Assembly: GCA_041572275.1 (NCBI GenBank)
Contig: JBFFSQ010000100.1
Coordinates: forward strand, 1-10,494
Direction: 5' to 3'
DNA length: 10,494 nt
DNA from: JBFFSQ01 sp041572275
GTDB taxonomy: Bacteria; Pseudomonadota; Gammaproteobacteria; SZUA-229
The notes below the pieces were generated by a model. The model was not told where the DNA came from. It searched no databases and was given only the letters and a program-made list of their open reading frames with translations. Both the position numbers and the translations under genes were made by a program. Below are positions 1-6,453 of the stretch, one piece after another; the stretch's first letter is position 1; each line of letters starts with the position of its first letter.

Positions 1-1057
1 GTATAGCTGTTCGGATACGCCATTCCTGGATATCGCGGTCGATCAGATTAGCGGGTACCAGACTCAGCCAGGCACTGGCATCCGGGTGGTGTCGGCGTGC
101 CATCGTAAGGCCGATGTATTTATATAGGCTGGATGTATGGACGGGGTTGAAGCGAGCATGTTGTTCAAGTTTATTGAGCAGGAGTATGCCTTGAGCAATG
201 TCTTTTCTAACCATACGTTTAACCGCATGCAGGCGAATGCTCGCCAGCATAGGATGTGACTGTTTCAGTAACGGGTTATGACTGGCTTTTTCAGGGTGGA
301 GGTGTAGCTGTACCCAGAGTTCTACCCAGCGACGTTCACTTGTCGGCAGCTCCCGAGCCAGGAATCTGGCCAGTCTAATGCGATTCTTTGACATGGCCAG
401 CTCAATGCGCTGCCAGGTGAGCTGATCAGTTTGATAGCCTGCTTGTTGCCAGATCTCGAAGACATGATCACAGGTTTTGGGGCGTGATTGGCTACTGAGC
501 CAGAGTTTCTGGATATCAGCAGCGACCTGTTCGATGCCCTGGGTGTGGATTTTTGCGCGCAGATAATGGCATTGCAGGCGGGTGCTGGATTGAGGTTGAT
601 AGATACGAATCAGTGCCTGCCAGCGCTTATGCCGGGCATAGTATTTGATCAAGTCGCGCCGCAAGTGGTCGGCAATGACTGTGCCATCATAGAGGCTGAA
701 AAAACTATCGATGGTCTTTTGGTTCAGGCGTCCCAGCTGACGTCGTAAATTGTAGTAGCGCAAATAGGGGTAGAGAGGGTAATCCCTGAGTTGTGTTGCT
801 AATTGTCTGAACCTGCTAAGGCGACCCAGTTCAAGCGCCTGTTCAGCCTGCTGGAATAACTGGCGCTGTTGTTGCAGTCGCTTGTTATTGAGGTTGTCAT
901 AAGACAGGCTGCTGTGTGAACGCTCTTCTTCGGTTTTAATGGCAGATTCTGAGGCGGAGACGATTGCAGAGGGAGTGAAAAGTAACAGGCACAGCGACCA
1001 GCTCAGATGGTGTCTGAACAGGTGCTGAAGTATTGATTTATTATTACTTGTTGTCAT
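1..1057 (-). CDS. slt: Soluble lytic murein transglycosylase (Slt70 family), N-terminal part
   Basis: Periplasmic enzyme that cleaves the glycan strands of peptidoglycan to give 1,6-anhydromuropeptides. The frame is open from an ATG at 1057 to the left edge (352 codons), so only the signal peptide and most of the alpha-superhelical U domain are seen; the catalytic goose-type lysozyme domain would lie outside. Residues about 15-37 form a hydrophobic signal segment ending near IVSA. Recognisable Slt70 blocks are LRDYPLYPYLRY (about residue 90), a short stretch with LQCHYLRAK, KLWLSSQSRPKTCDHVFEIW, and IELAMSKNRIRLARFLA, matching the E. coli order of blocks. An in-frame GTG lies directly before the ATG; no clear Shine-Dalgarno sequence helps choose. 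The hydrophobic leader starts only after a charged stretch of about 15 residues. No frameshift or stop is visible in the part present. Confidence 0.9.
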   Translation of the reverse strand, partial: MTTSNNKSILQHLFRHHLSWSLCLLLFTPSAIVSASESAIKTEEERSHSSLSYDNLNNKRLQQQRQLFQQAEQALELGRLSRFRQLATQLRDYPLYPYLRYYNLRRQLGRLNQKTIDSFFSLYDGTVIADHLRRDLIKYYARHKRWQALIRIYQPQSSTRLQCHYLRAKIHTQGIEQVAADIQKLWLSSQSRPKTCDHVFEIWQQAGYQTDQLTWQRIELAMSKNRIRLARFLARELPTSERRWVELWVQLHLHPEKASHNPLLKQSHPMLASIRLHAVKRMVRKDIAQGILLLNKLEQHARFNPVHTSSLYKYIGLTMARRHHPDASAWLSLVPANLIDRDIQEWRIRTAI

Positions 1058-1097
1058 CACTAGCCGTATCTGCGCATCCGAGCCTGAGTCCGTAAAT

Positions 1098-1125
1098 AAT
1101 ATATTATCAAGAGTTTAGTAAACAA
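1098..1125 (-). promoter_or_regulatory. Candidate sigma-70 promoter for slt
   Basis: On the minus strand TTGTTT (1125-1120) and TATATT (1103-1098) are separated by 16 bases, in an AT-rich stretch about 40 bases upstream of the slt ATG and downstream of the Sel1 gene stop. Position and composition fit a promoter, but AT-rich DNA gives such matches easily, so this is tentative. Confidence 0.3.
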
Positions 1126-1166
1126 AGTTAAGAATTGTGTGAGAAATATCACAAAAGGTGCTGCTG

Positions 1167-2342
1167 CTAACGAGGCTCATAGGCTCCGTATTGTTTGATA
1201 AATTGGCGTCCCATTTTGATGGCTGGTTTTTTATCTTCCACTGAGAGCTTGTTAAAGATGGTACGCATGTGCTGCTGGGCCTGTTCCAGGCCCTGGTTAG
1301 CAGCAGAGAAAAACCAGGCATGGGCAATCACCAGATCTCGGGTTACTCCCTGTCCGGTGGTGTAGGCAACTCCGAGTTCGGTCTGGGCAGAGCCATGGCC
1401 TTTTTCGGCAGCCATACGGAAGTGGCTAACTCCGGTAGGAAAATTGCGTTTCACACCATAGCCGTTGACATACATCTTGCCCAGTTCGTAATTGGCATCG
1501 ACATGCTGCTGATCGGCGGATTTTTTAAACCAGTTAAATGCAGCCTGGTCATCTTTTTTGACCTGTTTGCCGTTTTTATAGGCCATGCCGGTGTGATATT
1601 GCGCTTCTGCATGACCTTGTTGGGCGGCTTTCTGAAACCAGTCAAAGGCCTTGGCCGGATCTTTTTTGGTGCCAGTACCATTCAGACTCAGTAGGCCCAG
1701 GTTAAACATGGCTTGTGTATGGTTGGCCTTTGCTGCTTTGGAATAGAGTTCATGGGCACGACTGATGTTTTGTTTGACGCCAGAGCCAGTCAGGTACATG
1801 GTTGCGAGTTGGTCTTGAGCCCCCGTATGGTTTTTGTCTGCAGCTTTGGTAAACCAGTAGGCTGCTTTCAGTGGTTTATAAGGGTCATCCCGTTCTAGAT
1901 ACAGGCTGCCGAGAAGGTACTGGGCCTCAGTGTCATTGGCGCGGGAAGCCTGGCTCAGCAGAGTGATGGCGCGATTGATATTTTTAGTGACCTCATTGCC
2001 GAGCAGATAGAGTTTACCCAGTCGTAGTTGCGCCGGGATGTGTTTGTTATTGGCGGCCTTATCCAGCCAGTGAATGGCTTCCGTTGGATTGTGACGATCG
2101 CCTTTTTGCTGCAGATAAAGTTCTCCCAGCATAAATTGCGCAGGTGCATTACCAGCATGTGCGAGCGGGTACCAGATCATAAGGGCTGTGGTCAGGTCAC
2201 CAGTCTTATAGGCTTTCAGCCCTTTTGCATAGGCCTGGGCCTGGGGATCAGGAACGATGGCTTTTTGTGCAGCCCAGCTGCTGTTGCCAAAGGCAAATAG
2301 CAGGCTAATCAATAAACTGAATTGGATGAATACGGTACGCAT
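1167..2342 (-). CDS. Secreted Sel1-like (TPR-type) repeat protein
   Basis: A 391-residue protein made almost entirely of Sel1 repeats, about 36-residue helical hairpins that act as protein-protein interaction scaffolds. At least eight units are visible by their AQ..LG..Y cores (for example AQFMLGELY, AQLRLGKLY, AQYLLGSLY, ANYELGKMY, AQTELGVAY) with intervening A..W..KAA..GH segments. The first 24 residues are a typical signal peptide (hydrophobic stretch, then SSWA before AQKA), so the protein should be periplasmic or exported. The frame is open a further 25 codons upstream to 2417, but that extension has no family character, would bury the signal peptide, and overlaps a candidate promoter, so I chose the ATG at 2342. 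The partner of the scaffold is unknown; related proteins often act in envelope stress, secretion or signalling. It is not clearly in an operon with slt because a 109-base gap with its own candidate promoter separates them. Confidence 0.88.
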   Translation of the reverse strand: MRTVFIQFSLLISLLFAFGNSSWAAQKAIVPDPQAQAYAKGLKAYKTGDLTTALMIWYPLAHAGNAPAQFMLGELYLQQKGDRHNPTEAIHWLDKAANNKHIPAQLRLGKLYLLGNEVTKNINRAITLLSQASRANDTEAQYLLGSLYLERDDPYKPLKAAYWFTKAADKNHTGAQDQLATMYLTGSGVKQNISRAHELYSKAAKANHTQAMFNLGLLSLNGTGTKKDPAKAFDWFQKAAQQGHAEAQYHTGMAYKNGKQVKKDDQAAFNWFKKSADQQHVDANYELGKMYVNGYGVKRNFPTGVSHFRMAAEKGHGSAQTELGVAYTTGQGVTRDLVIAHAWFFSAANQGLEQAQQHMRTIFNKLSVEDKKPAIKMGRQFIKQYGAYEPR

Positions 2343-2361
2343 AGACTCGGGGGTTGTAATA

Positions 2362-2414
2362 CTTAGGTGAAGTATAGGGCAGAACAAATAGAAATGCAGA
2401 GCATGACACCTAAG
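2362..2414 (-). promoter_or_regulatory. Candidate promoter flanked by an 8-bp inverted repeat pair
   Basis: The minus strand shows TATACT (2376-2371), a good -10 match, 28 bases upstream of the chosen Sel1 ATG; the -35 region is weak. The octamer CTTAGGTG at 2362-2369 is repeated in inverted form as CACCTAAG at 2407-2414, one copy at the expected transcription start and the other near -45. This arrangement could be a pair of regulator sites, or chance. Confidence 0.3.
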
Positions 2415-2454
2415 CACGATGTATGAAATCTTCCTGCTGGCGTAGTCAATAAGG

Positions 2455-2811
2455 CTATGAGCTGGCGGTTAAGTCTGCGTGTTCTTCGATGAAATGTCGG
2501 ATGAAGCTGAGTGGCTTGGCACCGCTAAAGCGAGCGACTTCATGGCCATACTGGAACAGAATAAGGGTGGGAAATCCGCGTACCTTATAATGACCGGCAA
2601 TTTTCATATTGTCGCCATCATCAACTTCGAGTTTGGCAATACGAATCTGGCCTTCAAATTCGGTGATGACCTTATCCAGTATGGGTGCGATTACGCGACA
2701 GGGAGAGCACCAGTCGGCCCAGAGGTCGACCAGTATGGGGGTATTGTGTGAGGCTTCGATGACGTCTTTTTCAAAGGAGTCAAGTTCAACTACAAAAATA
2801 GATTCAGACAT
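2455..2811 (-). CDS. Thioredoxin-fold protein with WCSPC active site
   Basis: A 118-residue thioredoxin-family protein without signal peptide, so probably cytoplasmic, where it would exchange thiols and disulfides with partner proteins. The redox motif is WCSPC (C35, C38), preceded by the conserved VDLWADW strand; the cis-proline is P81 in VRGFPTLILF, and the C-terminal FSGAKP matches the usual G-A/G-x-P turn. Length and element order equal those of classical thioredoxin; the change of WCGPC to WCSPC may shift redox potential or specificity. The frame is open 37 codons further upstream into the end of the preceding flavoprotein gene, but the homology starts at the ATG at 2811, which I used. 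No strong Shine-Dalgarno sequence is seen. It lies 61 bases downstream of a disulfide-reductase-type flavoprotein on the same strand, so co-transcription and a shared electron pathway are plausible. A general thioredoxin (TrxA) role cannot be excluded. Confidence 0.88.
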   Translation of the reverse strand: MSESIFVVELDSFEKDVIEASHNTPILVDLWADWCSPCRVIAPILDKVITEFEGQIRIAKLEVDDGDNMKIAGHYKVRGFPTLILFQYGHEVARFSGAKPLSFIRHFIEEHADLTASS

Positions 2812-2839
2812 AACAACTATTCTGTTTGGTAAATACGGA

Positions 2840-2865
2840 ACACAATGATCAATGCAATATTGTGT
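2840..2865. repeat. 7-bp inverted repeat between flavoprotein and thioredoxin-like genes
   Basis: ACACAAT (2840-2846) and ATTGTGT (2859-2865) form a perfect 7-bp inverted repeat around a 12-base spacer, inside the 61-base gap between the two genes. It could be an operator or a weak mRNA hairpin; there is no T-run, so it is not a convincing terminator. Confidence 0.3.
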
Positions 2866-2872
2866 GACCTGA

Positions 2873-4285
2873 TTAATCTGCGGGCTGCAATTCAATTGGC
2901 CAGTTGGTGTCACTGATCTCAAGTTTAGACTTAAGATCGTAGAGAGCTGCCTGCAGGGCTTCTTCGAACACTGGGTGATAGAACGGCATTCTGAGCATAT
3001 CCTGCACGGTTAATCCCATTTCAATAGACCAGCAAATAAGGTGACCCAGGTTTTCGCCTTTTGCGCTGATCATTTCGGCGCCCAGTAAACGGCCATTGGA
3101 CTTGTCTGCATATAAACGGATCAGACCTTTGTTTTTGGCCATGATCAGGGCACGCCCGACAGGGGCCAGCTTGATTTCACCGACAACCGTGGTGTCAGCA
3201 TCCAGTTCAGATAGACGGGCACCGACACTGACTATATTCGGGTCAGAGAAGGTGATAGCCAGTGGTGTTTTGTGTTTAAAGGCCTGGGGTGATGTCTGCA
3301 TGGCATTGTAGCCAGCAACCCGACCTTCAAAACCGGCTTCGTGAAGTATGGCCTTTTCGCCATTAACATCACCAGCGATGAAGATCGGTAAATTGCCCAC
3401 TTGCATGGTATGTGGATTAAATACCGGCACATCATTGCGGCCCAGTTCAACATCAAGAACGCTGAGGTTCAGGCTGTCGGTGTTAGGGCGGCGACCCATA
3501 CTGGCCAGTACCATGTCGACTTCCACAGACTGGTCGCCAGCGATCACTTTCAGTTTGCCATCAGCTGTCTCGCTAATGTCTGCAGCATGTCCCAGCCAGA
3601 GTGGGAATTCCTTACCGATGATATCGATGGCGGTAGTATTTACCTCGGCATCATCAATACCCCCAATAACCGTTTGCTGATCTATGCCAGTGATCTTGAT
3701 ACCTAAACGGCTCAGGGATTGACCGATTTCCAGGCCGATTACACCGAGACCAATGACAGCCATGGATTCTGGTAATTCGGACAGCTCGAATAGGTCATCG
3801 GTGGTGATAATGCGATCACCAAAACTTTCCCAGGCCGCAGGACGGATAGGACGTGATCCTGAAGCAATAATAATTTTATCAGCCTTGATGATCTGGCCAT
3901 CATCGGTTTCCAGGGTATTGGCGTCAATGAAGTGACAGTAGGATTCAATCAGTTTGTCTTCGTCCAGCTGGTCGGTGGAATGACTGAGTGTCCGATCAAC
4001 AAAGGTATCGCGCATGTCTTCGACATGCTCCAGAGCATCGGGAATGTTGATGCTGAGATGTTCACCGCCTTCAATGCCTTCACGGCCATAGACTGATTTG
4101 CGATGAAAGTCTTCGGCTACCTGAATGAGTACCTTGGATGGCATGCAGCCGACACGGGCACAGGTTGTACCAAGTTCACCACCGTCGATGAGAACAAAAT
4201 TATCGGTAAAACGCCTGACCTGTCCCATTGCGTAGAGACCAGCACTACCTGCGCCAATAATGGCGACATCGACTTCGCGAACCAT
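2873..4285 (-). CDS. Dihydrolipoyl dehydrogenase-like flavoprotein disulfide reductase (orphan)
   Basis: A 470-residue class I pyridine nucleotide-disulfide oxidoreductase: FAD-containing, passing electrons from NAD(P)H to a disulfide or the reverse. The N-terminal FAD fold has GAGSAG at 11-16; the redox-active disulfide is C42/C47 in TCARVGCMPSK; the NAD(P)-binding fold has GLGVIG at 179-184; a second FAD motif is FIAGDVNG; and the C-terminal dimer domain ends with MPFYHPVFEE, giving the H437-E442 catalytic pair of this family. It most resembles the dihydrolipoamide dehydrogenase branch, but no E1 or E2 component of a 2-oxoacid dehydrogenase complex is nearby and the usual CLNVGCIPSK is changed to CARVGCMPSK, so the true substrate is open. 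There is no second vicinal cysteine pair at the C terminus, which argues against mercuric reductase. Start ATG 4285 gives the normal N-terminal fold directly. Next gene downstream is the WCSPC thioredoxin-like protein, a possible partner. Confidence 0.87.
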   Translation of the reverse strand: MVREVDVAIIGAGSAGLYAMGQVRRFTDNFVLIDGGELGTTCARVGCMPSKVLIQVAEDFHRKSVYGREGIEGGEHLSINIPDALEHVEDMRDTFVDRTLSHSTDQLDEDKLIESYCHFIDANTLETDDGQIIKADKIIIASGSRPIRPAAWESFGDRIITTDDLFELSELPESMAVIGLGVIGLEIGQSLSRLGIKITGIDQQTVIGGIDDAEVNTTAIDIIGKEFPLWLGHAADISETADGKLKVIAGDQSVEVDMVLASMGRRPNTDSLNLSVLDVELGRNDVPVFNPHTMQVGNLPIFIAGDVNGEKAILHEAGFEGRVAGYNAMQTSPQAFKHKTPLAITFSDPNIVSVGARLSELDADTTVVGEIKLAPVGRALIMAKNKGLIRLYADKSNGRLLGAEMISAKGENLGHLICWSIEMGLTVQDMLRMPFYHPVFEEALQAALYDLKSKLEISDTNWPIELQPAD

Positions 4286-4326
4286 GATTACAACCCTGCT
4301 AATTGTTTGGCGTGAATACTAATACT

Positions 4327-4345
4327 GATGACAACGGATGTCATC
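4327..4345. repeat. Perfect 7-bp inverted repeat upstream of the flavoprotein gene
   Basis: GATGACA (4327-4333) and TGTCATC (4339-4345) flank 5 bases in the 92-base gap between the Nudix gene and the flavoprotein gene. As a hairpin it could attenuate Nudix-operon transcripts, but the following bases are not a T-run. Its position about 42 bases before the flavoprotein ATG also suits an operator. Confidence 0.35.
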
Positions 4346-4377
4346 CGCTAGTCACTGTGGTTATTGTACATCCAGGG

Positions 4378-4950
4378 CTAATCGGATGTGATTGTTAGTC
4401 GATTGTGCTGGTCGCGGACAATATCACCGCTGTGCACCCGGAAGCCTCCGCTGCTTTTATCGGCGAAGTAGAGCTTCAAGGTTTCACTGATCACCGGGAA
4501 GGCCAGTTGTGGCCAGGGGATCTCGTTTTCAGTGTACAGTTTCACCTCAAGGCTTTCCGGACCCGGGCTGGATCGCCCCTGTTTCAGGTCGCCGCGATAC
4601 ATCATGTAGACCTGGGAAATATGGGGAATATTGAAGACACAAAACAGTGACATGTTTAACAGCTCGGCATTGGCTTCCTCAAAGGATTCTCGAGCCGCAC
4701 CCTGTAGCGTGGTTTCGTTGTTTTCCATGAAGCCAGCTGGTAGCGTCCAGAGGCCCTGACGAGGTTCGATAGCGCGTTTGCAGAGCAGGATTTTGTCTTC
4801 CCACTCCGGGATGCATCCAGTAATAATGCGGGGATTCTGGTAATGGATGGCATCACAGCTGTCACAGATAAATCTGGGGAGGTGATCGCCTTCGGGGGTC
4901 CTGTGGCTGACGGTGGCGCCGCAGTGGCAGCAGAATTTCATTTCAATCAT
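4378..4950 (-). CDS. Nudix hydrolase with N-terminal zinc ribbon
   Basis: A 190-residue cytoplasmic hydrolase of nucleoside diphosphates linked to another group X; candidates are ADP-ribose, NADH or related nucleotides. Residues 7-32 make a zinc ribbon (C7xxC10 and C29xxC32). The Nudix box starts at G73: G73-x5-E79-x7-R87-E88-S-F-E91-E92, carrying the metal-binding glutamates; the glycine normally two places after the EE pair is N94 here. The segment LWTLPAGFME just before the box is typical of the family. The ribbon-plus-Nudix order recalls NudC and the YjhB-like ADP-ribose pyrophosphatases, but the protein is shorter than NudC and the NudC signature after the box is not evident. The start ATG at 4950 lies inside the end of the upstream protease gene (8-base overlap), implying translational coupling; an ATG three codons later is an alternative. 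Confidence 0.88.
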   Translation of the reverse strand: MIEMKFCCHCGATVSHRTPEGDHLPRFICDSCDAIHYQNPRIITGCIPEWEDKILLCKRAIEPRQGLWTLPAGFMENNETTLQGAARESFEEANAELLNMSLFCVFNIPHISQVYMMYRGDLKQGRSSPGPESLEVKLYTENEIPWPQLAFPVISETLKLYFADKSSGGFRVHSGDIVRDQHNRLTITSD

Positions 4951-5485
4951 CTTCAGGATACTGTCGTAGGGTCAAGCGCTCACCACGCTGGGTAAATTCC
5001 AGGTGCTTAAGAAAGCTCATGCCCAGGAGTATGTCGTCATGGTGGACATTAGGGTTAATGGTGGCGCGCACCTTATACAGGCTAATATCGCCCAGTGAAA
5101 CGCGTTCGAGTTGAGTGGCGTAGACTCGGGCCTTGCCATTGGCCGTCTGGTACACCAGTTCACGGCCCTTCTTTAAACCAATTTTGTCGGCGATGGCAAC
5201 GGGCACAGAAATATCCGTGGCGCCTGTGTCCAGCATAAATACGACATCATGACCATTGATCTGGCCTGACGCGACATAATGGCCATAATGATTACGTTGT
5301 AACACCAGCTCGCGAACACCATCGGCACGCTGCAAGGTATTGATGCTCTGGTTAGGATTGTGCTGTTGTTCCAGCACAACACTAAACAGGTAATACATTA
5401 ACGCCAGTAGCAGCAGCCACATGATGGTAATCATGCGGCCACCGAGACGTTTTTGTTGGTCAGTGTCGTGTTGTTCAGCAGTCAT
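4943..5485 (-). CDS. Membrane-anchored retropepsin-like aspartic protease (clan AA)
   Basis: A 180-residue protein with one transmembrane helix (about 18-38) and a C-terminal single-lobe pepsin-like domain. The active-site block is FMLDTGAT with catalytic D86, followed by DISVP and, near the end, the flap-partner motif ILLGMSFL (152-159), as in the bacterial TIGR02281-type retropepsin family, which must dimerise to be active because each chain carries only one D-T-G. The short basic N terminus (KR, R) before the helix predicts the protease domain on the periplasmic side. The natural substrate of this family is not known to me. It is the first gene of a two-gene unit with the Nudix hydrolase and is divergent from the PilZ operon. 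The ATG at 5485 has no evident Shine-Dalgarno sequence; an internal Met at residue 18 would remove the basic N terminus and is less likely. Confidence 0.87.
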   Translation of the reverse strand: MTAEQHDTDQQKRLGGRMITIMWLLLLALMYYLFSVVLEQQHNPNQSINTLQRADGVRELVLQRNHYGHYVASGQINGHDVVFMLDTGATDISVPVAIADKIGLKKGRELVYQTANGKARVYATQLERVSLGDISLYKVRATINPNVHHDDILLGMSFLKHLEFTQRGERLTLRQYPEDD

Positions 5486-5606
5486 TTATATGCAGTACAA
5501 TTGGTTTGTGTATCAGCTTATCATAGATGAAGAAGTCTGATGACTGTCTGTTTACAGGGCTGTTTTGAAAGCAGAATTGCAGGTGGATTTGGTCTAGACT
5601 TTGGAT
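5486..5606. promoter_or_regulatory. Divergent intergenic region, protease operon / PilZ operon
   Basis: The 121 bases between two divergent starts must hold promoters for both units. A TTTACA hexamer resembling a -35 box lies near the middle on the plus strand, but no matching good -10 is seen, and the minus-strand TATGAT has a poor -35. I cannot assign exact promoter boxes. Confidence 0.35.
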
Positions 5607-5981
5607 ATGAGCACAATTGATGAACGTCGGCGGCAGCGCAGGCTGTGTCGAGATGACAAGTTATTAATTCAGATACTGTCCGCTAGCGAAAGCCCGGAAC
5701 TGGTGGGGGAAATCCTGACCTGTACTGCGGTCGATGTTTCACGTTCCGGGCTCAGGCTGGAAGTGGCACATGAGGCGCCAGTGGGTAGCGATATTGATTT
5801 ATGGATTGACGTTAAAGGTTATGCCGGCAAGTATTTCCTCCATGGCTGTGTCGTCTGGTGTTATGAATTTGATGCCGAGTCGAAGGACTTTTATCTAGGT
5901 GTTGAGATTCAGGCACAAACCAGTACCGACTACCAGGAGTGGCAGCAGCTGGTAGCCGAACTCGATAATGAAGATGTATGA
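5607..5981 (+). CDS. Single-domain PilZ protein (c-di-GMP receptor type)
   Basis: A 124-residue protein that is essentially one PilZ domain, the common bacterial receptor for cyclic di-GMP. The two ligand motifs are present: an arginine-rich ERRRQRR stretch at 6-12 giving RxxxR, and DVSRSG at 43-48 (the D/N-x-S-x-x-G motif) followed by a beta strand LRLEV. Later strands (DLWIDV, GCVVWC, FYLGVEI) complete the barrel. No membrane or enzymatic domain is fused, so it should act as a cytoplasmic adaptor on a partner. A TAG stop at 5595 limits the start to TTG 5601 or ATG 5607; I chose ATG, though the Shine-Dalgarno support is weak for both (AGGTGG lies 14 bases before the TTG). Its stop codon directly abuts the GTG start of the RNase-like gene, so it heads a tightly coupled three-gene operon. 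Confidence 0.85.
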   Translation: MSTIDERRRQRRLCRDDKLLIQILSASESPELVGEILTCTAVDVSRSGLRLEVAHEAPVGSDIDLWIDVKGYAGKYFLHGCVVWCYEFDAESKDFYLGVEIQAQTSTDYQEWQQLVAELDNEDV

Positions 5982-6452
5982 GTGAAACTGTATTGTGATG
6001 AAATGCTGATCAAGCTGGGACGCTGGTTACGAACAGCCGGTTATGACACCCGGATTGCTGAGATTGGAATGACTGATCGGCAAGTCATGGATCAGGCGGT
6101 CAGTGAGCACCGTACATTGATTACCCGTGACCGCAAGATGCAGGAATACCGTGAAGCCGAGCACTCCGTTGTATTACTGGATTGCGCGGAGATGGATGAT
6201 TGTATTGAGGAAGTGACGCATAGGCTCCAGATCAACTGGTTGCTCAGACCCTTCAGTCGTTGCCTGAAGTGCAATACTAAATTAGTCGAGATCCATCCAG
6301 ATCAGGTTGTTCAATTACCCGAAGATGTTCAGAATTCCACCAAAACGGCGTGTTATTGTCCGCACTGTGATCAGTTATACTGGGAAGGCGCGCATGTCAA
6401 ACGAATGTATCGACAGTTGCAGCGCTTTGCCCGAATTTTGAGGAACCACTGA
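5982..6452 (+). CDS. Mut7-C (PIN-like) RNase domain protein with zinc ribbon
   Basis: A 156-residue protein of the Mut7-C RNAse family (formerly DUF82), a branch of the PIN-like nuclease fold; family members are predicted metal-dependent ribonucleases. The N-terminal half has the expected acidic residues in CDEMLIKLGRWLRTAGYDT (D6), D32 and ITRDRK (D50), with the L-G-R-W-L-R block typical of the family. The C-terminal half is a zinc ribbon with CLKC (C94, C97) and CPHC (C126, C129), followed by the characteristic YWEGAH and a basic helix. The start is a GTG immediately after the PilZ stop; the family homology begins within three residues, which excludes a much later start. An overlapping ATG one base earlier is in another frame and is not used. 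Gene order suggests a c-di-GMP-linked or RNA-turnover role, which is inference. Confidence 0.85.
   Translation: MKLYCDEMLIKLGRWLRTAGYDTRIAEIGMTDRQVMDQAVSEHRTLITRDRKMQEYREAEHSVVLLDCAEMDDCIEEVTHRLQINWLLRPFSRCLKCNTKLVEIHPDQVVQLPEDVQNSTKTACYCPHCDQLYWEGAHVKRMYRQLQRFARILRNH
6440..6445 (+). promoter_or_regulatory. Ribosome binding site supporting a TTG start
   Basis: GAGGAA ends 8 bases before TTG 6454, at the very end of the RNase gene. An in-frame TGA at 6439 rules out any earlier start for the following gene, so this site together with the TTG decides the start. Confidence 0.6.
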
Positions 6453-6453
6453 A

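Noticed and set aside
488..748. Plus-strand open frame of 86 codons
   Set aside because: It lies antisense to the well-supported Slt70 coding sequence, has no family character and is a frame shadow.
1..1057. Slt as a broken or truncated gene
   Set aside because: The frame is uninterrupted to the window edge and the family blocks follow in order; the missing catalytic domain is simply outside the window.
1269..1694. Plus-strand open frame of 141 codons
   Set aside because: Antisense to the Sel1 repeats; its length is explained by the regular codon pattern of the repeat gene.
2343..2417. 25-codon N-terminal extension of the Sel1 protein
   Set aside because: It would place the signal peptide internally and covers the candidate promoter and inverted repeat; the ATG at 2342 gives a normal signal peptide.
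2873..4285. Mercuric or glutathione reductase identity for the flavoprotein
   Set aside because: There is no C-terminal vicinal cysteine pair or N-terminal metal-binding domain as in MerA, and the sequence blocks fit the dihydrolipoamide dehydrogenase branch better.
4327..4345. Rho-independent terminator of the Nudix operon
   Set aside because: The 7-bp stem is perfect but is not followed by a T-run on the minus strand, so I list it only as an inverted repeat.
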